From positions 1 to 64,000 of the forward strand of contig CAJULY010000015.1 in assembly GCA_910587185.1 (NCBI GenBank): a stretch of DNA of 64,000 nucleotides, in the 5' to 3' direction. The position numbers and the translations under genes are program-made. Of the stretch, positions 1-7,861 are shown piece by piece. The stretch is from an uncultured Muribaculaceae bacterium (GTDB taxonomy: Bacteria; Bacteroidota; Bacteroidia; Bacteroidales; Muribaculaceae). The notes under the pieces were generated by a model. The model searched no databases. It had not been told where the DNA came from and saw nothing but the letters and a program-made list of their open reading frames with translations. The stretch's first letter is position 1. Every line of letters starts with the position of its first letter.

Positions 1-115
1 TTACATGTATCTACGCGATGCCCAACAGGCGCCTATTTGTGGGTAAAGGGTAGCGCCTTCGGCGCGTATAAGGAGTGTATTTTCCTGATTTTGGTTGACT
101 GTCGGAAGAGCCTAA
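1..115. repeat. Left fragment of hairpin repeat family A
   Basis: This gene-free stretch left of the insertion sequence holds a hairpin with arms GCGCC/GGCGC and a TTCG loop, followed by the GTATAAGGAG motif (about 50-76). That combination is also found in every unit of the tandem array at 1.67-2.21 kb. It therefore looks like the left remnant of the same array, cut off by the IS3 insertion. I see no gene in it. Confidence 0.55.
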
Positions 116-178
116 CCCTGTCCAAAGTTGACTCGGTTAATATTATTCCTTTCGGGGGTTGTCTGTTCAGAAACTATC

Positions 179-228
179 CCTGAGAGGGGTTGACTGGAGG
201 CCTAGGCCGGAAGGAAACCCCTCTCAGG
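179..228. terminator. Strong stem-loop downstream of IS3 orfB
   Basis: A perfect 13-bp inverted repeat, CCTGAGAGGGGTT at 179-191 and AACCCCTCTCAGG at 216-228, flanks a GC-rich loop. It lies inside the insertion sequence, about 30 bp beyond the OrfB stop codon. It lacks a clear run of T on the minus strand, so it may act as a transcript-end or insulating hairpin rather than a canonical intrinsic terminator. Confidence 0.5.
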
Positions 229-260
229 AAGCAAAGGTAAACTTTTTTTGGTGATTACCC

Positions 261-1217
261 TCATGCCCGATCGTTTTTTATGGCCTCTTCGCGATAGCTC
301 TTCCACCATTTGCGTATCTCGCCATTGCATCTGGAGGCCTCTTCGGGAGTCATCATATCTACGCTCATATGTGGCCTGCGGGTATTGTAGAAGTCTATGG
401 CCACTGTCAAGGCTTCGCGTACTTCTTTCAGACAGGTAAAGCGAAGGCCCTTAAGAAGCTCATTCTTTACCGTCGAATTGATTCTCTCCGCCAACGCATT
501 TTCTTTGGGGTCGCCGTTCTCGGTCATGCTGATTCTGATATGCCGGTTCTTTAAAATGTCAGTGTAGTCCTTTGACGCGTATTGGACGCCTCTGTCACTG
601 TGGTGGATGAGATCCCGTATCGTCTCTTCGTCGACATTCTCCAGCCGTTTTAATGCAGTCTGGAGCGCCTCTGTCGAATGGTACGTCTCAAGGCTGTCCC
701 CGATCGACCAGCCTATAATCTCGTGGCTGTAGGCATCGGTGATCATAGTCAGGTAGCAGAAAACATATCGGTCTTCTGCAAGCCATATCGGGATGTAAGT
801 TATGTCACTTACCCATAGCTCATTGATAGCTTTCGGGATGAAGCCATAGACCAGATTAGGATACAGCGGAAGGCCATGGGTCGAGTCTGTCGTTCTTGGC
901 TTGCGCACCTTATTACGCACTTTCAGATGATGTCGGTACACAATATCTTCGAACCAGTCTCGTCCGACATGCTCCTTCTCCGGGAACTCCCGCTTATACA
1001 TATACCACAGTTTGGTGCCTCCTATTCCAGGATCCATCTTCCTGACCTGATGGATATACTCCAGGGCGAATGATTCTTTGGCAGCCCTTCTGGCGGCCGC
1101 ATCGCCTCTCTGCTTGTGATAGGCCTGCTTACTGACACCAAGCAGTCTGCACAGCTGCGCGATTGGATAATCACGACCATACCGTGCATGCAGGTTTGTT
1201 ACTGCTTGGTGCCAGCT
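261..1217 (-). CDS. IS3-family transposase OrfB (DDE integrase domain)
   Basis: This is the catalytic part of the IS3 transposase, which cuts and joins the element's ends. The rve integrase core shows the DDE triad: D in WVSDITYIP, D in HHSDRGVQYAS, and E in NALAERINSTVKNE. The first ATG in this frame is at 1035-1037 and would leave out an N-terminal stretch (RYGRDYPIAQLCRLLG, the HTH_21-type region) that reads open without stops back to 1217. The product is therefore most likely an OrfAB fusion made by -1 frameshifting on the A AAA AAA heptamer at 1217-1223 (minus strand). After the slip the protein continues as SWHQAVTNLHARYG. Only a truncated OrfB would start at 1037. Confidence 0.85.
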   Translation of the reverse strand, partial: SWHQAVTNLHARYGRDYPIAQLCRLLGVSKQAYHKQRGDAAARRAAKESFALEYIHQVRKMDPGIGGTKLWYMYKREFPEKEHVGRDWFEDIVYRHHLKVRNKVRKPRTTDSTHGLPLYPNLVYGFIPKAINELWVSDITYIPIWLAEDRYVFCYLTMITDAYSHEIIGWSIGDSLETYHSTEALQTALKRLENVDEETIRDLIHHSDRGVQYASKDYTDILKNRHIRISMTENGDPKENALAERINSTVKNELLKGLRFTCLKEVREALTVAIDFYNTRRPHMSVDMMTPEEASRCNGEIRKWWKSYREEAIKNDRA

Positions 1218-1594
1218 TTTTTTCTTATCTGGATGTCGAACTTCTTTTCGGCGACATTAATAATTTCCTCATACAGATCCGCCCGCATACGGGCTTCCTT
1301 CAGTGCCTTTTCCAGACGAAGCAGTCGCTCCTGCAACGTCTCATTTCCTCCCTCTACTACTTCTGCTGACGGCTCTGAATTATTTTCCGGCGGATGAACA
1401 CCGCAGATTCTGTTCTTTTGTTTTGTTTGGCTTTTCTTAATCGCAGGCAATTTTTCTCCTGCAAATATACTCAACCATCGCTGAACGGCACTCTTTGCCA
1501 CACCGGTTTTTTCTGCAATCTCTCGGATTGAGGCACCCTGCTTCCGCAAAGCGACTACCGCTTCATAGTGTTCTCTTGTTGGTTTTAGACTCAT
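1199..1594 (-). CDS. IS3-family transposase OrfA (HTH protein)
   Basis: OrfA of the insertion sequence, 131 residues. Residues about 12-42 form a helix-turn-helix (REIAEKTGVAKSAVQRWLS) expected to bind the element's ends. Residues about 84-118 form a leucine-zipper-like coiled coil used for multimerisation. The last codons run over A AAA AAA (1223-1217 on the minus strand), a textbook slippery heptamer in the correct X XXY YYZ phase, and the zero frame stops 18 bp later. OrfA alone normally represses transposition in this family, while the frameshifted OrfAB fusion is the active transposase. The start at 1594 lies just inside the right inverted repeat, as usual. Confidence 0.85.
   Translation of the reverse strand: MSLKPTREHYEAVVALRKQGASIREIAEKTGVAKSAVQRWLSIFAGEKLPAIKKSQTKQKNRICGVHPPENNSEPSAEVVEGGNETLQERLLRLEKALKEARMRADLYEEIINVAEKKFDIQIRKKAGTKQ
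1217..1223 (-). promoter_or_regulatory. -1 programmed frameshift heptamer
   Basis: Seven A residues on the minus strand in the phase AGA-AAA-AAA-GCT of OrfA give the slippery sequence A AAA AAA. Slipping back one base moves reading into the OrfB frame, which is open on both sides of this point. This is the standard expression control of IS3 elements. I did not model the stimulatory structure. Confidence 0.75.
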
Positions 1595-1671
1595 AAATAT
1601 TGAATTTATGAGTCAACTTTTTCTAGGGAAAGACAGAGAATGCCTCAGGAATTTGGATGTCAAATCATCCG

Positions 1672-2210
1672 TCCACATGTGGGACGCGCCTTTGGCGCGT
1701 ATAAGGAGAATGCCGCATGAAGATGGTTTTCATATTATACATCGCAAAGCGATGTCCGTACAAGCGAATACGTTTTTATCCCCCGCATGTGGGACGCCGC
1801 CTTTGGCGCGTATAAGGAGAAAGCCTCAGGAAGATGGTCTTCATATTATACATCGCGAAGCGATGTCCGTACAAGTGAATACGTTTTTATCCCCCGCATG
1901 TGGGACGCGCCTTTGGCGCGTATAAGGAGAAATCACAGGAAGTTGGTCTTCAAATTATGCATCGCAAAGCGATGTCCGTACAATTGGATACGTTTTTTAT
2001 CCCCCGCATGTAGGGACGCGCCTTTGGCGCGTATAAGGAGAATGCCGCATGAAGATGGTTTTCATATTATACATCGCAAAGCGATGTCCGTACAAGGGAA
2101 TACGTTTGGATCCGTCCACACTTCGGCGCGTATAAGGAGAAAGCCTCAGGAAGTTGGTCTTCAAATCATACATCGCAAAGCGATGTCCGTACAAATGAAT
2201 ACGTTTTTTG
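1672..2210. repeat. Tandem array of about 110-bp hairpin repeats (family A)
   Basis: About five head-to-tail units. The ATGT of the ATGTGGGACG/ATGTAGGGACG motif recurs at 1677, 1787, 1898 and 2008, giving a 110-111 bp period, and a fifth shortened unit begins near 2115. Each complete unit contains ACGCGCC-TTT-GGCGCGT (7-bp arms, three-base loop), then GAAG(A/T)TGGT(C/T)TTC, then CATCGC-AAA-GCGATG (6-bp arms), then TCCGTACAA and a T-rich stretch before the next unit. A partial unit lies at 1645-1670. The second unit's first hairpin is altered (ACGCCGCC). Open frames run through the array only because the repeat contains few stops; they have no protein-like features. Similar material occurs at 55-80 and, inverted, at 13855-13895. 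Confidence 0.8.
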
Positions 2211-2265
2211 TGATTATGATTGCCATAAAAATAGGAATCGGTGTGGGTCTCTCGATAAAAATGTG

Positions 2266-2273
2266 TAATTTTG
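2266..2273 (+). promoter_or_regulatory. Possible -7 box for lptE operon
   Basis: TAATTTTG matches the Bacteroidota -7 consensus TAnnTTTG. The -33 region is only TGTG at 20 bp. It lies just 10 bp before the chosen ATG at 2283, so the transcript would be nearly leaderless if this is used. Confidence 0.4.
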
Positions 2274-2282
2274 CGTTCTGAA

Positions 2283-2804
2283 ATGAAATTTTACCGCTAC
2301 ATATTGCCCGTTTTGGTGTCGGTCGTGATGATGACCGCGCTCGGAGGGTGCATACCGAGTTTCACACTCAACGGAGCGCCTATAGACTACAATGTCTATA
2401 AGACGATCCGTGTCTCCAATTTCCCCATACGCGCGGCTCTGGTCTATCCGCCTCTGGAACAGACTTTCGAGAACGAGCTCCTCAACTATATCACACGCAA
2501 CACGCGTCTGCAGACCGTTGACGGCAACTCGGATCTGGTGATGGAGGGGGAGATAACGCAGTATTACCTCACTCCTCAGGCCGTGACGGAGGATGCTTAC
2601 GCCTCGAAGACGCGTCTGACCATAGGGGTGCGTGTCAAATATACCGACAACAAGGCCGAGAACAAGGATATAGACCAGACGTTCACGGCCTATCGCGACT
2701 TCGACAGCTCGCAGATGCTCACCGACGTGCAGGATCAGCTCTGTCAGGAGATAAGCAAGGAGATTGTTCAACTGATTTTCAACGCCACTCTGGGCAACTG
2801 GTGA
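2283..2804 (+). CDS. lptE: LptE-family LPS-assembly lipoprotein
   Basis: A 173-residue exported lipoprotein of the Bacteroidota LptE family. With LptD it forms the outer-membrane plug that inserts lipopolysaccharide. The N-terminus is a lipoprotein signal (MKFYRYILPVLVSVVMM, lipobox near LGGC). The mature part begins with the family-like pattern YSFNGA-type (here FTLNGAPIDYNVYKTIRVSNF), and the mixed alpha/beta body ends in LCQEISKEIVQLIFN. The start ATG at 2283 gives a clean signal peptide; a TTG at 2271 in the same frame is less likely. It is the first gene of a run lptE, hypothetical, secG, which fits an envelope-biogenesis cluster. Confidence 0.75.
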   Translation: MKFYRYILPVLVSVVMMTALGGCIPSFTLNGAPIDYNVYKTIRVSNFPIRAALVYPPLEQTFENELLNYITRNTRLQTVDGNSDLVMEGEITQYYLTPQAVTEDAYASKTRLTIGVRVKYTDNKAENKDIDQTFTAYRDFDSSQMLTDVQDQLCQEISKEIVQLIFNATLGNW

Positions 2805-2815
2805 TTTCCGCTGTG

Positions 2816-3571
2816 ATGAACGAGTATGAAAAGCTTAAGGAATCGTTGAGCGCCGACAAGGCTCTCGATGCGGCAACGGCCGAGACGCTGCTGGAGAAGT
2901 ATCCGTTTCTGTCGATTGCGGCCTCGCGCGCTCTGCTGAATCCGGATCTGACTCCGGAGCAGAAGGCTCGGTTTCAGGGCGCCGTAGCGCTGAACGCACC
3001 CGATACCGACACGCTCGTCCGTCTCATTGACCGCGACGGAGCGGAGTTCGCCGGATTCTATCCCGAGGATGACCGCGAGGAAACGCCGACCACCGAAAAC
3101 GCCATAGACACATTCCTCGACACTTACGGCCACGGCATAGACCCGAAGGAGGAGGCGTTGCTCGAACGCCTGATATTCAATCCTGTCCCTGCGGACTATT
3201 CCGAACTGCTCGTCGAAGAGGAGACAGACGCCGGGGCGCAGGAAACGCCGCCCTATGAGAAATCGGAGCAGGACACGCTTCTCGATGCGTTTCTCGACTC
3301 GCAGGGCGTGGGTCCCGCAAGCCGCAAAGAGGAACATGAAGAGAACGTCGCCCCCCCGAAAAGCCACTATCACGCGAAGCCCGATCCGGAAGCGCCGCTT
3401 AGCGAGAGTCTGGCAAAAATATTCATAAAACGGGGCCGTTATGACAAGGCATACGAAATAATAAAGCAATTAAGTTTGAATTTTCCCGAAAAAAGTGTTT
3501 ACTTTGCAGACCAATTGCGTTTTTTGCGGAAATTGATGATAAATCAGAAATACGATAAAACAAAAAAATAA
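2816..3571 (+). CDS. Conserved hypothetical with C-terminal TPR-like helix pair
   Basis: No named family recognised. The protein is acidic, cytoplasmic (no signal or membrane segment) and low in complexity in the middle, with many E/D/P residues around 80-190. Short repeated pieces can be seen: ENAIDTFLDTYGHG near residue 100 and QDTLLDAFLDSQGVG near 155. The C-terminus (SLAKIFIKRGRYDKAYEIIKQ, LNFPEKSVYFADQLRFLRKL) reads like one tetratricopeptide unit. A GTG at 2801 overlaps the lptE stop and would add five residues; ATG 2816 is chosen. The position between lptE and secG suggests an envelope or secretion-linked role, but that is only context. Confidence 0.7.
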   Translation: MNEYEKLKESLSADKALDAATAETLLEKYPFLSIAASRALLNPDLTPEQKARFQGAVALNAPDTDTLVRLIDRDGAEFAGFYPEDDREETPTTENAIDTFLDTYGHGIDPKEEALLERLIFNPVPADYSELLVEEETDAGAQETPPYEKSEQDTLLDAFLDSQGVGPASRKEEHEENVAPPKSHYHAKPDPEAPLSESLAKIFIKRGRYDKAYEIIKQLSLNFPEKSVYFADQLRFLRKLMINQKYDKTKK

Positions 3572-3586
3572 CATTACAACACCGAT

Positions 3587-3964
3587 ATGTCAGTATTATT
3601 CATTGTGCTTACCCTGCTGGTAGCCATTCTGTTAATTGGCGTAGTACTTATCCAGAAGTCAAAAGGCGGCGGTCTTTCATCGACTTTCGCCGGTTCGAAC
3701 CAGATCATGGGCGTGCGCCGCACCAACAATTTCATTGAGAAAGTGACCTGGACTCTCGCAGGCGCCATCGCGCTGCTCTCAGTCCTCTGCACCTACACGA
3801 TGCCCGACGCCATCACCTCGCAGAGCCGCGTGAAGGGCACCGCTACCGAGCAGACCACCGGCGGCAACTACGACACTCCGGCTCCCGCCACCCAGACTCC
3901 GGCCCCTGCAGCAAAGCCCGCAGCCACAACTCCGGCTCCCGCGCCTGCCGCTCCGGCCAAATAA
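3587..3964 (+). CDS. secG: Preprotein translocase subunit SecG
   Basis: SecG is the small auxiliary subunit of the SecYEG translocon and stimulates export. The 125-residue product has two membrane helices (about 3-22 and 52-72) joined by the family loop VLIQKSKGGGLSSTFAGSNQIMG-type segment, here with KGGGLSS and NQIMGVRRTNNFIEK. A 50-residue Ala/Pro/Thr-rich tail after residue 75 is common in Bacteroidota SecG. The start is 15 bp after the previous gene. A 12-bp stem-loop follows it before the next gene. Confidence 0.9.
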   Translation: MSVLFIVLTLLVAILLIGVVLIQKSKGGGLSSTFAGSNQIMGVRRTNNFIEKVTWTLAGAIALLSVLCTYTMPDAITSQSRVKGTATEQTTGGNYDTPAPATQTPAPAAKPAATTPAPAPAAPAK

Positions 3965-4002
3965 ATCAAGGGAAAGCAACGCAAAGAAAGAATAACCCCT
4001 AT

Positions 4003-4036
4003 AAGGCCGCAATCTGTAATGTCGGATTGTGGCCTT
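4003..4036. other. 12-bp stem-loop between secG and the CMP-sugar gene
   Basis: AAGGCCGCAATC at 4003-4014 pairs with GATTGTGGCCTT at 4025-4036 (one G-T wobble, about 10-nt loop). No T-run follows on the plus strand, so it is not a canonical terminator. It may be a transcript-stabilising or attenuating hairpin separating the secretion genes from the nonulosonate genes. Confidence 0.5.
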
Positions 4037-4052
4037 GAGTGCATAGAAGCAA

Positions 4053-4763
4053 ATGGCAACATACGACGACACTCTTTTTATCATTCCCGCGCGCGGAGGC
4101 AGTAAGGGCATTCCCCGGAAAAATATCAAACTTCTCGGGGGCAAGCCGTTGATAGCCTATACGATAGACGTGGCGCGACAGCTGGCCGACGACAGCCGCA
4201 TAATTTTATCGACCGACAGCGAGGAGATAGCTCAGACGGCGCGCGGATGCGCACTGCCGGTGGAGTACTTGCGTCCTGCCGAACTCGCTACGGATCAGGC
4301 CGGAAGCCGCGAAGTCATGCTCGACGCAATGGACTGGGCCGACAGGCAGGGTATCCGTTACAGCCGCGTCTGTCTGCTGCAGCCAACTTCGCCGTTGCGC
4401 ACCCGCGAGGACGTGGAGCGCTGTCTGGCGCGATACACGCCCGATCTCGACATGGTGGTCAGCACGGTAGAGGCTTCGACAAACCCCTATTACAACTGCT
4501 TCGAGACGGATCCCGCGACAGGTTTCCTGCATATCTCCAAGGGCGACGGGCTGCTCGTCAGACGTCAGGACGCCCCGGCGGCCTGGGAATACAGCGGCGC
4601 GGTCTATGTCATCAACCCGGAGTCGCTGCGGGCCATGCCGATGGGATCGTTCAGGCGCAGGGTCGGAGTGGAGATGGCGCGGGACCGCGCCATTGATCTC
4701 GACACACCTCTCGACTGGGCGGTGGCTGAAACAGTCATATCGATGATGAAAAAAGAAAAATGA
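4053..4763 (+). CDS. Acylneuraminate cytidylyltransferase family (CMP-nonulosonate synthetase)
   Basis: Activates a nine-carbon sugar acid (sialic, legionaminic or a similar nonulosonate) with CTP to give the CMP-sugar used by transferases. At 236 residues it has the family's usual length. The N-terminal nucleotide-binding motif IPARGGSKGIPRKNIK (residues 10-25) and LLQPTSPLRT (about 108-117) are diagnostic, and the C-terminal RDRAIDLDTPLDWAVAE matches the family end. The next gene starts within its stop codon (ATGA overlap) and encodes a PtmE-like nucleotidyltransferase. That pairing, seen in legionaminic-acid loci (LegF/PtmB with PtmE), favours legionaminate over neuraminate, but the substrate cannot be read from sequence alone. 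Confidence 0.85.
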   Translation: MATYDDTLFIIPARGGSKGIPRKNIKLLGGKPLIAYTIDVARQLADDSRIILSTDSEEIAQTARGCALPVEYLRPAELATDQAGSREVMLDAMDWADRQGIRYSRVCLLQPTSPLRTREDVERCLARYTPDLDMVVSTVEASTNPYYNCFETDPATGFLHISKGDGLLVRRQDAPAAWEYSGAVYVINPESLRAMPMGSFRRRVGVEMARDRAIDLDTPLDWAVAETVISMMKKEK

Positions 4764-5809
4764 CAATGGAGAAACATCTCATATCGCTCAATGCTCCACT
4801 GGTGGATGCCGTTAGGGCTTTGAACTCGCTCTCGGGAAAGGCGATGACGCTTTTCGCAATCGACGGCGAAGGCCGCGTGGCAGGATCGCTGACCGACGGC
4901 GACGTGCGCCGCGCCATTCTCGGCGGACTCGGACTCGACGGCGAGGTAAGCCGCGCTGTGAACCGCGATTTCAAGCGGCTCCACAGCGACAGTATAGATC
5001 TCGAACGGCTGCGGGCTTTCCGTCAGGCCGGCGTCAGACTTGTCCCGGTGCTCGACGGCGAAAGCCACATTGTGGAAATCATAGACACAGCCACGACGCG
5101 CACACGGCTTCCTCTGCGGGCCGTCCTGATGGCCGGCGGAAAGGGCGAACGGCTGCGTCCGCTGACGCTCACCACTCCCAAGCCGCTGCTCGAAATCGGC
5201 GGCAAGGCGATAATAGACTACAACATAGAGGCGCTCGCCCGTTGCGGCATCACGGATATCTCGGTGACGGTCAATTATATGGCCGAGAAGCTCGAGGAGC
5301 ATTTCTCGGAGGAGAGAGGCGGCGTCAGGGTCAAGTGCGTGCGTGAGGACCGTCCCCTCGGAACAATCGGATCGGCGTCGCTGATCGAGTTTCCGGAAGA
5401 GGGCGACACTCTGGTGATGAATTCCGACCTGCTGACAACCGTCTCGTTCGAGGACCTGTATCTCCACCACCGAAACGCGGGCGCGGACATAACGATTGCC
5501 GCCGTGCCATACAATGTCTCAGTGCCTTACGCCATACTGACAACCGACGGCGGGCGCGTGACGAGTCTGGAGGAGAAGCCTTCGTATGCCTACTATGCCA
5601 ACGCGGGCATCTACATCATCTCCAACCGGCTTCTGCGCGGACTGCCTAAGGAGCAGCGCACCGACGCCACGGATCTGATAGAGGAGGCTATAGCCTCGGG
5701 GCTGCATGTCAGCTATTTCCCTATCTCGGGAACATGGATCGACATTGGCTCTCCGACTGATTTCGCGCATGCTCGGGAACTGATGCGCCATCATCTCGAA
5801 TCAGACTGA
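4760..5809 (+). CDS. CBS-domain sugar-1-phosphate nucleotidyltransferase (PtmE-like)
   Basis: 349 residues. A pair of CBS domains occupies about 8-115 (LTDGDVRRAILGG, RLVPVLDGESHIVEI). A nucleotidyl-transferase domain follows from about 119: LMAGGKGERLRPLTLTTPKP is the nucleotide-binding loop, NSDLLT is the metal-binding Asp region, and EEKP appears near 260. This CBS plus NTP-transferase architecture matches PtmE-type enzymes that make GDP-glucosamine for legionaminic acid; the nucleotide used here is inferred. It overlaps the CMP-nonulosonate synthetase by 4 bp (ATGA), so the two are translationally coupled. ATG 4760 is chosen; ATG 4766 is also possible. Confidence 0.8.
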   Translation: MTMEKHLISLNAPLVDAVRALNSLSGKAMTLFAIDGEGRVAGSLTDGDVRRAILGGLGLDGEVSRAVNRDFKRLHSDSIDLERLRAFRQAGVRLVPVLDGESHIVEIIDTATTRTRLPLRAVLMAGGKGERLRPLTLTTPKPLLEIGGKAIIDYNIEALARCGITDISVTVNYMAEKLEEHFSEERGGVRVKCVREDRPLGTIGSASLIEFPEEGDTLVMNSDLLTTVSFEDLYLHHRNAGADITIAAVPYNVSVPYAILTTDGGRVTSLEEKPSYAYYANAGIYIISNRLLRGLPKEQRTDATDLIEEAIASGLHVSYFPISGTWIDIGSPTDFAHARELMRHHLESD

Positions 5810-5877
5810 AAGAGAGCTGAAAGAACCTGCGGGCGAGTCAGGACGTTTATCATACATACCTCTAAAATCAAAAATTC

Positions 5878-7089
5878 ATGGCAGATTCCAATTTCATAGA
5901 TTACGTCAAGATACATTGCCGCTCAGGCAAAGGAGGCGCGGGCTCGCGTCACTTCTATCGTGCTAAATATGTGCCGAAAGGCGGTCCCGACGGAGGCGAC
6001 GGCGGTCGAGGAGGCCACATAATCCTGCGTGGCGACGCCCAGATGTGGACGCTTCTTCCGCTAAAATACAACCGCCATCTTTTCGCCGGCAACGGGCAGA
6101 GCGGCTCGGGCGGCCGCAGTTCAGGCAAGGACGGCGATGACGTGATTGTCAACGTGCCTTGCGGAACGGTGGTGTTCGACGCGGAGACGGGCGAGTTCCT
6201 TGCCGAAGTCAACCGCCCGGGCGAGGAGATAAAGCTTATACGCGGGGGCCGCGGAGGTCTGGGAAACTGGCACTTCAAAAGCGCCACGAACCGCACTCCG
6301 CGCTATGCACAGCCGGGAGAACCGGCGATAGAACGCACCGTGATCCTGGAACTGAAACTGCTTGCCGACGTGGGTCTCGTAGGATTCCCCAACGCCGGCA
6401 AATCGACTCTGCTCTCCTCCATCTCCGCGGCGCGCCCGAAGATCGCCGACTATCCGTTCACAACTATGGAGCCGCAGCTCGGAATCGTCAGCTACCGCGA
6501 CAACCGTTCGTTTGTGATGGCCGACATACCCGGAATCATCGAGGGAGCGAGCGAAGGCAAGGGTCTCGGTCTCAGATTTCTGCGCCATATAGAGCGTAAC
6601 GCCGTGCTGCTTTTCATGGTGCCTGCCGATGCCGACGATGTCACGAAACAATATGAGATTCTGCTGCGCGAGCTCGAGCGCTTCAATCCGCAGCTGATGG
6701 ACAAACACCGGATTCTGGCCGTGTCGAAGAGCGACATGCTCGACGACGAACTGCGCGAGGAGATCGAGGCCACGCTGCCGAAAGATATTCCCCATGTGTT
6801 CATTTCCGCCGTCACCGGTCAGGGACTTGACAAACTGAAAGATGTGCTCTGGGAGGCGGTCACCGATGTCGATAACCAGATAGCCACCCCTTCGATCACG
6901 CACCGTCCGCTCGACGGGCAGCACCGTGTGCGCGAAGAGGACGAATTCATCTTCGACACTCCCGACATTCCCGATGAGGAGGATTACGAAGAGGACTGGG
7001 ATGAGACTGACGGCGACGGGGGCTGGGACGATGACGATTTCGACCCGAATTTCGATCCCGACAAATTTGTGCCCGATGCCGAAGATTAA
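5878..7089 (+). CDS. obg: GTPase Obg
   Basis: Essential ribosome-associated GTPase involved in large-subunit assembly and stress control. The glycine-rich Obg domain (residues 1-158, with [12 protein letters not shown]) is followed by the G domain: G1 GFPNAGKST at 169-177, G3 DIPG at about 216-219, and VSKSD in place of the more usual NKxD. The SK(S)D form is, to my knowledge, normal in this phylum. After about residue 330 there is no OCT domain. Instead the tail is strongly acidic (D/E-rich to residue 403), also usual in Bacteroidota. The stop overlaps the start of the next gene. Confidence 0.95.
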   Translation: MADSNFIDYVKIHCRSGKGGAGSRHFYRAKYVPKGGPDGGDGGRGGHIILRGDAQMWTLLPLKYNRHLFAGNGQSGSGGRSSGKDGDDVIVNVPCGTVVFDAETGEFLAEVNRPGEEIKLIRGGRGGLGNWHFKSATNRTPRYAQPGEPAIERTVILELKLLADVGLVGFPNAGKSTLLSSISAARPKIADYPFTTMEPQLGIVSYRDNRSFVMADIPGIIEGASEGKGLGLRFLRHIERNAVLLFMVPADADDVTKQYEILLRELERFNPQLMDKHRILAVSKSDMLDDELREEIEATLPKDIPHVFISAVTGQGLDKLKDVLWEAVTDVDNQIATPSITHRPLDGQHRVREEDEFIFDTPDIPDEEDYEEDWDETDGDGGWDDDDFDPNFDPDKFVPDAED

Positions 7090-7861
7090 GCTGCTTGCCG
7101 AGGCGGAGAGTTTCATCGCATTCTCAACCGAACGCGGTCCGGCGGCTACGGCTGGCGATCCCTACTCGGGTTTCAATGCCTGCCACTACACGGGCGACAG
7201 CGGGGAGCATGTCGCCGGGTGCCGCACGGAGCTGGCAGACCTGCTCGGCATATCGGCTGAACGGCTCGTGATTCCGCGGCAGACCCATTCCGACCGGGTG
7301 GCGGTCATCGATTCCGTGCCGGTCAGAGGGGAACCGGTCGAAGGGATCGACGCGCTGGTCACGAAAATGCATGATGTCGCGCTCTGCATCAATACGGCCG
7401 ACTGCGTGCCAGTGCTTCTGCACGACAGCGAGGCCGGTGTTGCCGCGGCCGCTCACTGCGGCTGGCGGGGAACGGTCAACGATCTGCTGCCCAAGACGCT
7501 GGCGGCAATGGAAAGGCTCGGGGCGCATCCGAAGAATATCCGGGCGTATATGGGGCCGTCGATATGCAGGGACTGTTTCGAGGTTGGCGAGGATGTCGCC
7601 TCGGTTTTCCGCGAGGCTTTTCCGGAAGAGGAAGGAATTGTCATTGACGGAGCCGGGAAGCCGCATGTAGATCTCGGACGCGCCATAGCCTGCAGGCTGA
7701 TGCACGGAGGGGTCAGAAAGGAAAATATAACGAAGCCGGCCGAGTGTTCGCGCTGCAATCCGCAGCGGTTTTTCTCGGCCCGCGCGCTCGGCATAGAGTC
7801 GGGTCGCACACTTTCGGTCGTAATGATTAGGGGAGCGGGTGGCGCGGAAAGGCGTCGATGA
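7076..7861 (+). CDS. pgeF: Laccase-domain purine nucleoside phosphorylase (PgeF/YfiH family)
   Basis: A 261-residue member of the YfiH/DUF152 family, also called peptidoglycan editing factor or multicopper polyphenol oxidase in annotations. Members show purine nucleoside phosphorylase and adenosine deaminase activity. Metal-ligand motifs are visible: the His of RQTHSDRV, the Cys of [10 protein letters not shown], and the His of HCGWRGT, plus [12 protein letters not shown]. The start ATG at 7076 lies inside the end of obg; an in-frame extension upstream would be Obg shadow sequence. It runs convergently into the next gene with a 35-bp overlap (7827-7861). Confidence 0.85.
   Translation: MPKIKLLAEAESFIAFSTERGPAATAGDPYSGFNACHYTGDSGEHVAGCRTELADLLGISAERLVIPRQTHSDRVAVIDSVPVRGEPVEGIDALVTKMHDVALCINTADCVPVLLHDSEAGVAAAAHCGWRGTVNDLLPKTLAAMERLGAHPKNIRAYMGPSICRDCFEVGEDVASVFREAFPEEEGIVIDGAGKPHVDLGRAIACRLMHGGVRKENITKPAECSRCNPQRFFSARALGIESGRTLSVVMIRGAGGAERRR

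Larger units (their letters stand above)
116..1628 (-). mobile_element. IS3-family insertion sequence
   Basis: A complete-looking insertion sequence of about 1.5 kb. It carries a helix-turn-helix OrfA and a DDE OrfB read on the minus strand. The ends are imperfect inverted repeats: CCCTGTCCAAAGTTGACTC at 116-134 and GAGTCAACTTTTTCTAGGG at 1610-1628, matching at 15 of 19 positions with a perfect AAAGTTGACTC core. I could not define a target duplication with confidence. The outer ends could equally be placed at 119 and 1625, because IS3 elements often begin with TG. The element lies between pieces of hairpin repeat family A, so it probably inserted into that array. Both reading frames look intact, suggesting a recent or active copy. 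Confidence 0.85.

Noticed and set aside
1672..2210. CRISPR array
   Set aside because: The period is about 110 bp with the whole unit conserved; there are no short repeats with unique spacers and no cas genes.
1608..2281. Open reading frames running through the 110-bp repeat array (105 and 164 codons)
   Set aside because: They repeat phrases such as ARIRR and IIHRKAMSVQ dictated by the DNA repeat, change frame between units and show no protein family or start context; treated as non-coding repeat.
2214..2771. Minus-strand frame of 185 codons opposite lptE
   Set aside because: Fully covered by the well-supported LptE gene; no family features.
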